Assembly (NCBI GenBank): GCA_947652605.1
Contig: OX393583.1
Span: 13,681,222-13,745,221 of the forward strand
DNA length: 64,000 bases
Reading direction: 5' to 3'
From: Elmis aenea
Lineage: Eukaryota > Arthropoda > Insecta > Coleoptera > Elmidae
Both the position numbers and the translations under genes were made by a program. This document shows, in pieces, positions 48,130 through 59,260 of this stretch. The number at the start of each line of letters is the position of its first letter. Position 1 is the first letter of the stretch. Below the pieces are notes generated by a model. That model had not been told where the DNA came from. It did not search any database and saw nothing but the letters and a program-made list of their open reading frames with translations.

Positions 48130-48240
48130 CCAGAATTATAAAAATTCGCGAAAAAAAATAATTTGCCGTCTCGTTGATTTGAACTTTGGACGCTCGGCCC
48201 ATCCATCGGATACTTAACCCTTGGGCCACCACCCGACGGT
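48130..48240 (-). mobile_element. Possible tRNA-derived SINE head
   Basis: On the minus strand GTGGTGGCCCAAGGGTTAAG resembles a polymerase III A box (TGGCNNAGTGG-like) and, 30-40 bp later, AAAGTTCAAATCAACG resembles a B box, followed by an AT-rich tail. No complete cloverleaf forms. Tentative. Confidence 0.45.
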
Positions 48241-48989
48241 AAAATTTCATAAAAATTTAGGTGTTTTAAAGCTAACGCTTTTATTAATGACTTATTTTTT
48301 TTCGATAACTAGGTAATAAATTATTACCTGGGAACATTCATTTTGGTCGTTGCATTAGTAAATCAAGTTGAAATAATTTTTTGAAAGGTTTAAAATGCGT
48401 TAAAATGGCATCGAAAATCGAACATGTCAATTTCTGACAGCTGATGCGCCCGGCCACGTATTTTCATAATTTTAAGGTCTAAATTTAACTCGAAAGTAAG
48501 ATTGTATTAGATGTTTTTGAAGGAAAAAGAATAACGAATCTGAATTGGTACTACACGATTTCCAAAAATTTACATTAATGAAGGTTTGGCTGTTTAAAAT
48601 GTCATTTGACATTGACATTTGTCAAGACGAGTTTTAAGTTTTGAAAAACTCGCATTGTGTTTGCAACGAGTTTCAAAGACTAGTTTCAGTCTCCAACCCG
48701 AAACCCAAAACCCAAAACTCAAAACCCGAAACTCGCATTCTGTTTGGGCCTTAAAATACAACAATACAAGGCGTCCAAATAGGGGCTCTTCAAATATGTA
48801 ACTTATTATTTTGAAAGATAGAGCTTTAGTGTTGTGTACAAAATATTTAAAGGGTAGCGAGCCCTTTCTAAATATGTAATTTTGATTTATGCAATTTTTT
48901 ATTTTTATTGTTTTTTTATGGAAACCTACGTTTTTAAATACACCACTTGTAAACTCTTTAAAGCTCTCTACCCCATAATATACAGTGTG

Positions 48990-50507
48990 ACTCATTTCAA
49001 AGCGGATCACCCCTATAAAAAGTATATTTGTGGTCCGATTTTCATGAATTTTTCTTTAGCGATAAATCGCTTTTGTGTTTAACAAATAAAATTTAAATAG
49101 TGATATAACCGGTTAAAATCGGTTCAAACCAATTTTGAAAAATGTTTATTTTGTTTTCGTTCTTGAACGAAAATAATAGTTTCGTTTCCGTTTTCGTTCT
49201 TAAAAAAAGTCGGTTAATTTCGTTTAACGTTTCCGTTTTCGTTCTTAAAAAATTTCGGATAATTTCGTTTAACGTTTTCGTTCTTAAAAAAAAAACGGTT
49301 AATTTTGTTTAACGTGTCCGTTTTCGTTCTTAAAAAATTCGGTTAATTTCGTTTAACGTTTCCGTTCATAAAAAATTTCGGTTAGTATCGTTTACCGTTT
49401 CCGTTCTTAAAAAATTTGGGTTATTTTCGTTTAACGTTTCCGTTTTCGTTCTTAAAAAATTCGGTTAATTTCGTTTAACGTTTCCGTTTTCGTTCTTAAA
49501 AAATTTCGGTTAATTTCGTTTAACGTTTTCGTTCTTAAAAAAAAAACGGTTAATTTCGTTTAACGTTTCCGTTTTCGTTCTTAAAAAAATTCGGTTAATT
49601 TCGTTTAACGTTTCCGTTTTCGTTCATAAAAAAATTCGGTTAGTTTCGTTTAACGTTTCCGTTTTCGTTCTTAAAAAATTTCGGTTAATTTCGTTTAACG
49701 TTTCCGTTTTCGTTCTTAAAAAAATTCGGTTAATTTCGTTTAACGTTTTCGTTCTTAAAAAAAAACGGGTAATTTCGTTTAACGTTTCCGTTTTCGTTCT
49801 TACAAAAATTCGGTTAATTTCGTTAAACGTTTCCGTTTTCGTTCATAAAAAAATTCGGTTAGTTTCGTTTAACGTTTCCGTTTTCGTTCATAAAAAATTT
49901 CGGTTAATTTCGTTTAACGTTTCCGTTTTTGTTCTTAAAAAATTTCGATTAATTTCGTTTAACGTTTTCGTTCTTAAAAAAAAAAAACGGTTAATTTCGT
50001 TTAACGTTTCCGTTTTCGTTCTTAAAAAAATTCGGTTATTTTCGTTTAACGTTTCCGTTTTCGTTCATAAAAAAATTCGGTTAGTTTCGTTTAACGTTTT
50101 CGTTCTTAAAAAATTTGGGTTATTTTCGTTTAACGTTTCCGTTCTTAAAAATTTCGGTTAATTTCGTTTAACGTTTCCATTTTCGTTCTTAAAAAATTTC
50201 GGTTAATTTCGTTTACCGTTTTCGTTCTTAAATAAAAAATCGGTTAATTTCGTTTAACGTTTCCGTTTTCGTTCTTAAAAAGATTCGGTTAATTTCGTTC
50301 AACATTTCCGTTTTCGTTCATAAAAAAATTCGGTTAATTTCGTTTAACGTTTCCGTTTTCGTTCTTAAAAAATGTCGGTTAATTTCGATTAAAGTTTCCG
50401 TTTTCGTTCTTAAAAAAATTGGGTTAATTTCGTTTAACGTTTTCGTTCTTAAAAAATTTCGGTTAATTTCGTTTAACGTTTTCGTTCCGTTCTCAGTCCC
50501 TGCGTGA
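48990..50507. mobile_element. Truncated hAT copy with hugely expanded subterminal repeat
   Basis: Related to 2241-3209: the shared TTTTGTGTTTAACAAA and AACCGGTTAAAA blocks lead into the same right terminus TTCCGTTCTCAGTCCCTG at 50507. The left half of the element is absent. Confidence 0.8.
49135..50495. repeat. 38-45-bp tandem repeat, about thirty copies
   Basis: Units of CGGTTAATTTCGTTTAACGT followed by TTCCGTTTTCGTTC and a TTAAAAAAATT spacer. Two unit types occur, with or without the TCCGTTTT insert. The unit occurs only once or twice in the related hAT at 2241-3209, so this is a local expansion. Confidence 0.92.
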
Positions 50508-51890
50508 ACGACCATACTTACGTCAGTAACAATTAGGCAAATTAACATATAAACTTGGGGATTTTAAATCAACACTTGAACTTATTGTGACTCATAATCC
50601 CATGAGCAGAGTGGGAAAAGAAACCGTCAACTTTAAGTTTTGAAATAACCATAAAAAGGGTATTTGGTATTTACAATTTCAAAGTCATTGTATGGTCATT
50701 GAAAAAACAAAATCTGTGAACTGGAGATGTTAAAAACAGCGTCACGAACTACTAAAAAGGACCTGCCCTTGATTCCTATACAAAGAAACCCCAATTATGG
50801 ACTTTAAAGTTTTAAAGCACACTGACTTCAATAAGAGCTACCTCTGGCAAAAGATTAGATGATTATCATGAAACTACGTCCTTCCTATATTCAAAAACAA
50901 CACACAATTTTTAAGACTCTCCGCTGACCTTTACTTCTTGATGCCTGATGGTACCGAGCGGCAAGCGGGTTTAAAAATCCAAAACCGACATCTCGGTTGG
51001 CCATGAAGCTACAAACAATGAAATTGAACGACCTTTATAATAAAAACAAAAAAGTGCGTAGGCGCTACTAATATTGCGTTAAAATTTCTCGACAAAGACT
51101 GTGATATTTTTGTTTATTATTAAATTGAAATTGTGCGGAAATACAGCGGTTTCGCAACTTCAAAATAGCTTTATGGAGACGCTGTTCGCTTGTTCGTTAT
51201 TAGGGCCACGGTCGTTTTGTCTCAAGAGTTCTGGTTATTTAATTATTATTATTATTACTTCAGCAAATAACATTTAGCATTGAACATGGAAAATAATTTT
51301 ACGACTTACTAAACGAATAACAATTGAAAGGAGTTATAACAAATGAACGAAATCACTAAATATCGAATTCTACCTGAATGACCGCTCGCATTCAAGTGTG
51401 AAAACGATTTCAGAATCTTTTCAACTGAAAATATACCTGACTTTACAATACAGACATTCCGATAAGTTTCGTATTTTACACCCAGCCTCACTCGATGTCC
51501 AACCATTTTTTGTGATTAATATAACACGTTATTATAGGCGAATGCGTTCGAAGCACACGGTTTTTAATAAAGTATTTGAAATCGTATGGCACATAAAGAA
51601 AAATTCTCCAAAGCTTCTTGAAATTTACAATTTATTTCAAACATCTGTGCGTAACTGACTGCTAACAAACAAAAAAAAAAACAACAAAGATCGGCAACAG
51701 GGCCACCGCGTGCATATGAGCCTTTGTGCAAACTTTAAAAAACCGCCCCCGCCCCCCTGAATGTAAATAAAAAATTAAACATTTTTGTAATCATTATGTA
51801 GCTACATTTATTACAGTATAAAAAATGATAAGACAAAACAAAACAAATATATCACATATGAAAAGTAAAGTATAAAATTATACCTTAAAG
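50508..51890. other. Spacer, no feature seen
   Basis: No gene or repeat that I can support. Short open stretches near 51400-51650 have no recognisable motif. Confidence 0.5.
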
Positions 51891-52165
51891 CAGTGGTTTC
51901 CAAGCTGTGGGGCGCGCCCCCCTAAGGGGGCGCGAGACTATTGCAAGGGGGGCGCGCAGCTGTTATCAAAATATCATTTTTGAATACAAAAAAACAAAAA
52001 GAACTTTGTTTATACAGAATATGGTATATTGTTTTGTAGCCCATTAAATAATTTTATTTATCAGAACAGTATTTATGAAATTAGATTGTTACGAAAAGTG
52101 AGGGGGACACAAAAAAAATTTTATGAAAAAGGGGGGCAGAGGTACAAAAAGGTTGGAAACCACTA
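51891..52165. mobile_element. hAT-type MITE with CAGTGGTTTCCAA termini
   Basis: CAGTGGTTTCCAAGC and the complement of GGTTGGAAACCACTA, flanked by a perfect 8-bp duplication CCTTAAAG (51883-51890, 52166-52173). The last base of the right end has mutated (A for G). Confidence 0.93.
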
Positions 52166-52173
52166 CCTTAAAG

Positions 52174-54242
52174 AATGAACAGTACAACAAGATAAGCTTG
52201 ATGAACCTGAGATATCTAATAATGATAAAACGAACCCCACCATAATGTCACCAGAAGTTATAGTCTTGCTGTTAAAGAAATTTTGGATTTTGATTCAATG
52301 AACCCGAAACTTCGAATTAACTGTCTATTTTAAATTTAGCGATCCAAGCAAAATATGTAACCATAAAAATTAGAGATTGTTTAGTTGAAAATTTTTCTCG
52401 TCAAGTAATAGGGATTATCCTAAATACGAGAATCATATTATTATCGAATGTTACCAAATGGAGAAAAACCTACAAGAAGCTATTTAGTTTATTCAAAATC
52501 GCGATAAACGGTTTTTTGTTATCATTGTAAAATATTTAATGATCAACATACGCAACTTACCAATGAATACGGTTGTCTTGATTAAAAACGGTTCAAAATA
52601 TAGCGAACTTAAAAAGTCGTTGAGTAATGAATGTTCGATTAATTCAACACAACAAGATTATACGAAACTGAAAACGTATCCAAACATCACAAGAAAGAAT
52701 AATGCTGATTATTTAGGTAAGAAGATATAAAAGAAATCTATCATGTCATTTGTGAAGCCACAAAGCAAAATATTTTAAAAATAGTTAGAGTCGAAATATT
52801 GTTATTTAATTCTTGATACCACCTAAACTTGAGCTACACAGAACAATTTACTATTGTTATAAGATTTGTTAATAGCAATAAAGATACAAATATCGCGAAA
52901 ATTATTATAATTTTTTTATAGTTTTCGGTTTGTAGACTATATTACCGGCCAGGGATTGTTGGAATTTATTATTAATCTTTTAAAATTACTAAACATCAAT
53001 ATTTAGGATTAAGATAAATTTCAGACCTTTTTTCATTTCTCGTGTTGCTATTCTTTAAATTTGATAATTAACAATGCAACGCCAATCTTGTTTTTTCAAG
53101 AAGATAACAAAATAGAGAATTTTTGCATAAGAAACATCAGTTGAGTCAATAAAAAATGCAAAAAAAATTATTTCGTGATTTTATACACCACAATATCATA
53201 AATTACAAAAGATTTGCATAGTCAAAATAGCACAATGAACTTATCCACGACATAAGTAAATCAAAAGAATGAAGTGAAGAAGATCTATTAAAACACAGCA
53301 AAGATTTACACATAAAACTGAGCGGCAATAAAAATTCGGACGATCGGGATATTGACGGTACGACTTTGGCCTCGCCAAGTTTCAAACTGTATTTATGAAA
53401 ATAAATTAACAGAAACCTTTCTAAATACTGCCATTGTAATCAGTAATTTCCGGGGAAATTACTTTTTCAAAGCTTAAATTAATAAAAACAACAACAATGT
53501 CCAAGAAACGTTTAGGAGGATAAATATCTAATAAATGAAATATATAGTATAGTTTGGATGTTCGACTTAAACTATTTTGTTTGAGAAAGCGTGACAACTG
53601 CTTAAAAATTTGTACATTTAAATTGCCAGAAAAATAAAAGATATTGGACAAAATAGGGTGGTGTCTTTATAGCGCATAACAGATGTTTGAGAAAATAGAG
53701 AGTTAAAAATACGCTTTACAATAAACTACCTAGAATTTAGTACCTACTTAAATGTGGCAAGATCCCCTATCGTAAAATTGTATTCTTTAAAATTCTCAAC
53801 TGAATGATTTGAACAATCTGGCGTTTTGGCACGAAATGAAAATAAATATAACACAAAATATGCAAAACATAAATTACTTAGGAATTGGCCGCCCCTTTGA
53901 TTAGCCGCCCTTGTGCCCTTTATGTCAACGTTTATTATTTGTTTTTATTTTTATTAAAAATTATTTTTTAATGCAATTCCATTGATAGTTATAGTATAAT
54001 TTTTAAGATTTGATCGTTTTTTGTTATGTTAAATAGACTGGTAGCTATAATTTGAATAAACGTTGAACTGATTTTTCTCGAAAATTTTCTTATCTATGCA
54101 TACTTTTTTAATACATGGTCGGATTCAAAATTAAATTCTCTATCCGAATCAACAAAAACATGTATACTATGTAATTTTAAAAAAAAAAACAGTTGCCTAT
54201 CGCGGATTTGACATACGTCATCGTAGAGATAACAAATGCACA
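52174..54242. other. Spacer, no feature seen
   Basis: AT-rich DNA; no coding, RNA or repeat feature recognised. Confidence 0.5.
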
Positions 54243-54504
54243 TCATAAATATATATAAAAGTCCAGCCTGACTCTGTCTCTCTCTCTGTGACTTTGTCTG
54301 TGACTGACTCTGTAACGCATGAATATAGTAACGCAGTAAACTACTACGGGTTCATTTGACCGACTGAGTTGTGTCTAATGGAGCGTAAATTTTTACTCAC
54401 CGGTAACATAACATTGTCTAACTTGCAACTCACGGTATTATAAAAAGTAATAGTTTAAATTTAAGATATACAATATTCCCGTCCTAGGACGGGTTACATG
54501 CTAG
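54243..54504 (+). mobile_element. Short non-autonomous Helitron
   Basis: Inserted between A (54242) and T (54505). The 5' end is TCATAAATATATATAAAAG; the 3' end is a perfect hairpin CCCGTCCTAGGACGGG, then TTACATG and terminal CTAG. The TATATAAAAG start matches the Helitron-like copy at 10008. 262 bp, non-coding. Confidence 0.85.
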
Positions 54505-57377
54505 TTTAATAGAGAATTTGTCGCCGTTTTCAAAAATATAAGGTTTGTTGGGATTATTTTCAGTAATTAAAAAGTTATAGGGTTGCGAGAGTCAAACTGA
54601 ATCACCCGGTATAGAAGTTTAGCAGAAATGTTCATAGTAAATGTGCTGTAGTGTCGCTCTTATCATTATATTAATGGAAAAACAAAACGTTTTAAAAATT
54701 AATTAACAGTATATAAACTACTTCTAATATATTATATGTTCAGTATACACTGTGTCACAAAAATAACGCCCCACATGGCAATTGAGGTATAGTTCTTATA
54801 AAAATGAAGAAAAGTTTTTGTCTTACTAGGAAATTAATTTTTAACAAATCTGTAGTCTACCACACAAAGGGCGTTCAAAATCGAAATATACATTTTCGGG
54901 TCGTAAACTGCCAGAAATGTACAATTTAGAGAAAAATGTCATAAGAAAAAGGTTCAAAATCCATTTTTAATTTTGATTGTGCAAAATTTTTAACTGTTTT
55001 TTTAACAAACTGTAATAATTTACCATTATAAAGTAATAAAAATTTACACATTCTGTAATGTTTTTTAACTGTTTGCCGACATCAAAAAGGGTTTTATATT
55101 AGTAACATCAGTAATGCTGTATGTAGTCTCTAGATAATATCTGCAAAAAGTGCTTGAAGAGTACTTAAGAAATACTTAAGTACTTTTTTCAAGTACTTGT
55201 ACTTAAGAATCAGTAGGTACCTACTTTTTAAAATAGCGGTACTGGTACTTATTCATTTTTCACATTACATTATATTCTCTATACAGCGTCATTCAGAAAG
55301 TATGCAGCAAATGAAATAATTTTTTATTATGAATTTTATTGTAATTTTTTTTTAGTTTTTGATAAAAGTTGGCGCATTTAATCAAACTCATTTTAAGATA
55401 AAAAGAATTTCATAAAATTTCATACAACACTAGATTTTAGCGATTTCAGAAATATTCACAAGAGTAATGTGCCCTTATTGAAAAGTTACAAAAAAACCTA
55501 ATGGGGAAAGATTATTTAGAATTAAAAATAAAACCAAATGTAAAATTTGACATTAAAATTCCAATTTTTATTTTTGAAGTAATTTTAACATTCAAAGTCT
55601 GCAACAAATGGAAAAGGTTTTTATTATCGGTTTCTCAACAAATTTTATTCTTAGGAAAAGTTGGTGCATGGTCTAAAATCAATTTTAAGTTTTAAAAAAA
55701 TCAATAAAAATTAATATAACATTAGATTTTAATGATTTTAGAAATATTTGCAAGAGTAAAGTGCTATTATTTTAAGAATTTTAAAAAAGTTCCAAAAAAA
55801 AACTTTTTTGAAAACCTAAAATACGGGCACTTTACTCTTGCGAATATTTCTAAAATCGCTATAATCTAGTGTCATATGAATTTTTCTTGATATTTTTCCA
55901 TCTTAAAATTAGTTTTAAACCATGCATCAACATTTACTACCCACTAAAATCTTTACATGGTAACTACTTACACAGACTTAATAATCTTGCATCAATATAT
56001 TTATTATGAATCTATTTATTAAACAATCTGTTTTATAAAATAAGGAGATTATGAAAGTACCATTTACAAATGCACACGCCATCTATAGCTAGGCGTCAGG
56101 TTTCGGATAATATCGGGACTATTTCTGAAGCACGAGTGGCTCCATCAAACATACGACGCTATTGCGTATTGTGGAGCCCCAGAAAAACATTAAGATTGAA
56201 TACGGCCCGTATTATACGGGCAAATGTTATAATGGCACCTTTTATCATAATTTTTGCGCTCATACTACAGCGCCGAACTTATTAACCCCGTAGCTTAGAC
56301 CGGTCCAAACCGGCCCATTCGTGCACCGGCCCATCGGGCATTTCCCCGAACTGCCAGATGGCCAGCCTGGGCCTGAACACAACCCAGTTTGTTTGGCGTT
56401 TGAAATAATCAAAAAAAGCAAACATTCAGTTGTTTCTTTTTAAAAGAAAAAGGGATATTAAAGAAAATGAAAAATCTCAAAATTTAATTTTGACTATCAA
56501 ATTAAGTTAACTAGGCATTTTTCAAAACATCTGAACATATTGTTACACAGATTGCGCCCTACTATAGTTGCTGTTAATTTAACCAAGTCTCTAGCTCTTA
56601 CATCGTTTAAGATTTTCGTTGTGGTTCGAATTAAGTTGAGCACCCTGTCAAACACTGCACTAAAAAAAAATGCCCCTTCTGGAATCGATTCTGTCGGCGC
56701 CCATGCGCATAAACAATTCACCAACGGAAATCGTCCGTGTTATTACGATAGAGAGGAACATGCACTCTCGATTTCCGTTAGGACCAAATCTTCTGTGTCG
56801 CAGATATTTCCTCGAGCGCCTCGTACAGGTTAAAAATCGATGAAGGAATGCGAGCGTTACGCAAATGGAGGTCAAGTTCAATACATGTAATCTAACATTG
56901 GACGAATTTAAAGCACCCGGAAGGATGGCTCGTGCGAATTACATTAGCGAGCGTAGGTTTTACTACTAAGGATTTTCGTAAAATTAATTGGGGAATTTAT
57001 AAAACAACCGATGCCCGACTCGTCTGTACAGCACGGTTAGGTACAAAAAAAAACGAACGACGAAGACCGAGACGGCGATGCGAAAAAACAATTTTAAAAA
57101 GTGTATCAGGTTTCAATTTAATTACTGGAAACCTAATTACGTCCATTTAAGAAGGTAAATACGTAACAAAAAAATATTAATATACAGTTCTTTAAATTAT
57201 GACAAACCAGGTTAAATTAAATTATAACAGTACCGTGCAATTTTTAATTAACAAACTGAAAACGGGTTTCGTTTGGGTAACAATTTCAAAAGAAGGCGCG
57301 AAAAATCAAAATATCACACCAATAGTTTGAGCATAGCCTTCTTTAGTTACTATAGAAGGCTGTGGTTTAAAATTTCG
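54505..57377. other. Spacer with diverged repeat fragments
   Basis: 55283-55930 contains a repeat beginning ACAGCGTCATTCAGAAAGT, also seen at 16503, with an internal inverted partner near 55805-55930. A CACCCGGTATAG end near 54605 looks like a decayed palindromic-element terminus. 56060-57330 is unassigned, with no motif recognised in its short open stretches. Confidence 0.45.
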
Positions 57378-58033
57378 ACTTACCTCCATGGCCGACTTTA
57401 AAATATTTCGATTGCCTTAGTAATAATAATAAAAATCGAGATAGCTCGAAAAATATTAACTTTAGGTATAGGACATGCTTAATAATTTCGAAAGACAATT
57501 AAATTCTCTACAAGAAAATATAATAATATACAGGGTGTTGCATTTAAGAAAAATGACTTATCGATGTTTAAAGTTTCACAAGTTTGACCAAGCGTAAAAA
57601 ACACCCTGTATAATATTTTTACAATGTAGTTAGCGCAAAGTGTTAATTAATCTATTGTCAATTTAATTTTTAAACGAAATATTACCGCTTTTTTAAATAA
57701 CTTTAATGTTAAAAAAAAATGAAAGTGCTGTATCGTTCAAAAATTTCATAAAAATTTAAATTTTACGAAAACGGTTGACTTAAGACCTATATAACCATAT
57801 ACATTTTTTAAAGTAAATTTTAAGAGGAATCCAAAAATGTAAAAATATACAGGGTGTTCCATTTAAAAAAATTACATTTTTATATGTGCCGCTCAAACGA
57901 AACACCCTGTATATTTGAAAATAATTTTAGGTTATGTAGAAAATAGGTTCGCACAATATTTGTATAAAATATTTTTTGATATTTTCATTAATAAAGGAGC
58001 TATCGAAGAATCTCAGGGTCGTGGTGCACCCTG
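57378..58033. mobile_element. Single arm of the CAGGGTGCACC palindromic family
   Basis: Closely matches the right arm of 38676-40585 (GGCCGACTTTAAAATATTT through to GGGTCGTGGTGCACCCTG-TA), with the same internal terminus copies. No left arm, so it is half an element. Confidence 0.88.
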
Positions 58034-58164
58034 TATGTGACCAGGTTCATTAGAACTACTATCGATGCGTTCCAAAATACTACCGAATTTACTTTACCTA
58101 CATTGTTCTTTGAATTATAGTATCTTGGGTCAAAATATGTCCGTTATGATTAATTTTTAAATTA

Positions 58165-58305
58165 AGGGTAGTTTACACGGTGACACTAGCGTCGCGACAC
58201 TGGATGCCGTGGCATCAAATGTCAAATGAACAGCTTGATGTCGCAATGCCATGATGTCATGACGCCAGTGCCGTGACACTAGCGTGACATTGACATAAAC
58301 TGCCA
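58165..58305. repeat. Imperfect inverted repeat, probable MITE
   Basis: GTTTACACGGTGACACTAGC at left partly mirrors GTGACACTAGCGTGAC... and ATAAAC at right, with several GTGTCA/TGACAC and TGATGTC motifs. Termini are not clear. Confidence 0.5.
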
Positions 58306-58489
58306 AGTTTTGATAATAAAAATGCGGTACTAGACCATACTTTTTGTTATTTGCCAGTTTTAAATAAAACCTGATTGATTTTGAATATTTCTGATAAATA
58401 TAATCAAGCTGCTAATTTGAATGCTATGGACTGATTATTTGTTGTTTGTTAAAAGGAGCAAAGTTATTTCCACGCTATTTAACTGTAAA

Positions 58490-58682
58490 CAAAAAATGGT
58501 ACTTTGGTATTATACGGAGGCTACTATTTTTAGAGGGGCTTTTCTTACCGGGGACCTTAAAAAAAACAACCTAACCTAACCTGGGTTAAGTCGGGTTAGG
58601 TTGTTTTTTTTTAGGTCCCCGGTAAGAAAAACCGTTCTAAAAATAGTGGCCTCCGTATAATACCAAAGTACCCAAAAAATAT
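58490..58682. mobile_element. Near-perfect hairpin MITE with CCTAACC centre
   Basis: TGGTACTTTGGTATTATACG and its complement at the right, with arms of about 85 bp ending in CCGGGGACCT. The loop contains AACCTAACCTAACC and its mirrored partner GGGTTAGGTT. Confidence 0.85.
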
Positions 58683-59059
58683 TATTACGGTCGCTTCGGG
58701 GCATTTTTGATAAATTCAATAAATACTGAAACGAGTTCACAGGCTAAAAAAAAATTTAAATGATACAGCGGTATAAAACTATTGCACACTGCGTGATATA
58801 TCTTTTTCGCAAGAAAAACGACATCCATGTGTTTACTTTAATTTTTACATATAAATCTGCAAACGTAAAATAAATATTTGATTACGCTGCTTCACAACAA
58901 AATATGAGAACAGCATTTGCCTGTAAGACATGCGCATCTCCAGTGCACGGACAACTAATTTTGCCAAGCTGGCTGTGCACGGTAAACCAGCAAAGCTGAT
59001 GTTTGAAGTGTAACCCAGCAGTGAAACAGGGGAACCGTTGACCCTAGAAAGTTGAATAC

Positions 59060-59258
59060 AGGGGCGGAGCCGGTCGTGGAGTACATTTATACCAACAAAC
59101 GCGGCATTGGTGTCCGAACGGCGGCCATCATTCCAGCCGGAGCGCGGTATTGGTGCTGTTGGGACAGATTCGCGGGTAGAAGCTCCTCGTTCTGCTGTAT
59201 CCGTTCGTAAGGTCCGACGTACACGGAAGCAGCAAGCATTTGCGTTTCATAGAACACG
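59060..59258 (-). other. GC-rich patch with an unassigned 50-codon minus-strand frame
   Basis: From the ATG at 59239 to the stop at 59087 the minus strand reads MLAASVYVGPYERIQQNEEL, then PANLSQQHQYRAPAGMMAAV and a short end. The composition is balanced and GC-rich compared with surrounding DNA, which could mean coding sequence. A weak donor (TTG|GTATAA) sits at the end. The patch begins with CAGGGGCGGAGCC, which also resembles a hAT terminus, and abuts a palindromic element at 59261. The plus strand is open as well. I do not recognise a family; a captured exon, a TE fragment or chance are all possible. Confidence 0.3.
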
Positions 59259-59260
59259 AA

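Larger units (their letters stand above)
44952..48751. mobile_element. Composite TIR-bounded element with TAA duplication, containing a satellite array
   Basis: AGGCCCAAACAGAATGCGAG and the following TTTGGG-rich 35 bp at the left are repeated exactly in inverse at 48699-48751, flanked by TAA on both sides (44949-44951, 48752-48754). The 3-bp TAA duplication fits PIF/Harbinger-type insertion. Inside are a 13-copy tandem array, two hAT insertions, a SINE-like segment and unassigned DNA. No transposase is visible. Confidence 0.72.

Noticed and set aside
56070..56830. Possible exons (open stretches of 70-97 codons on both strands)
   Set aside because: No recognised motif, no consistent splice sites, and opposite-strand frames of similar length; not enough to call.
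58568..58612. Telomeric (TTAGG)n tract
   Set aside because: Only three CCTAA-type units occur, within the loop of a hairpin MITE, and a mirrored partner is present; not a telomere or interstitial telomere array.
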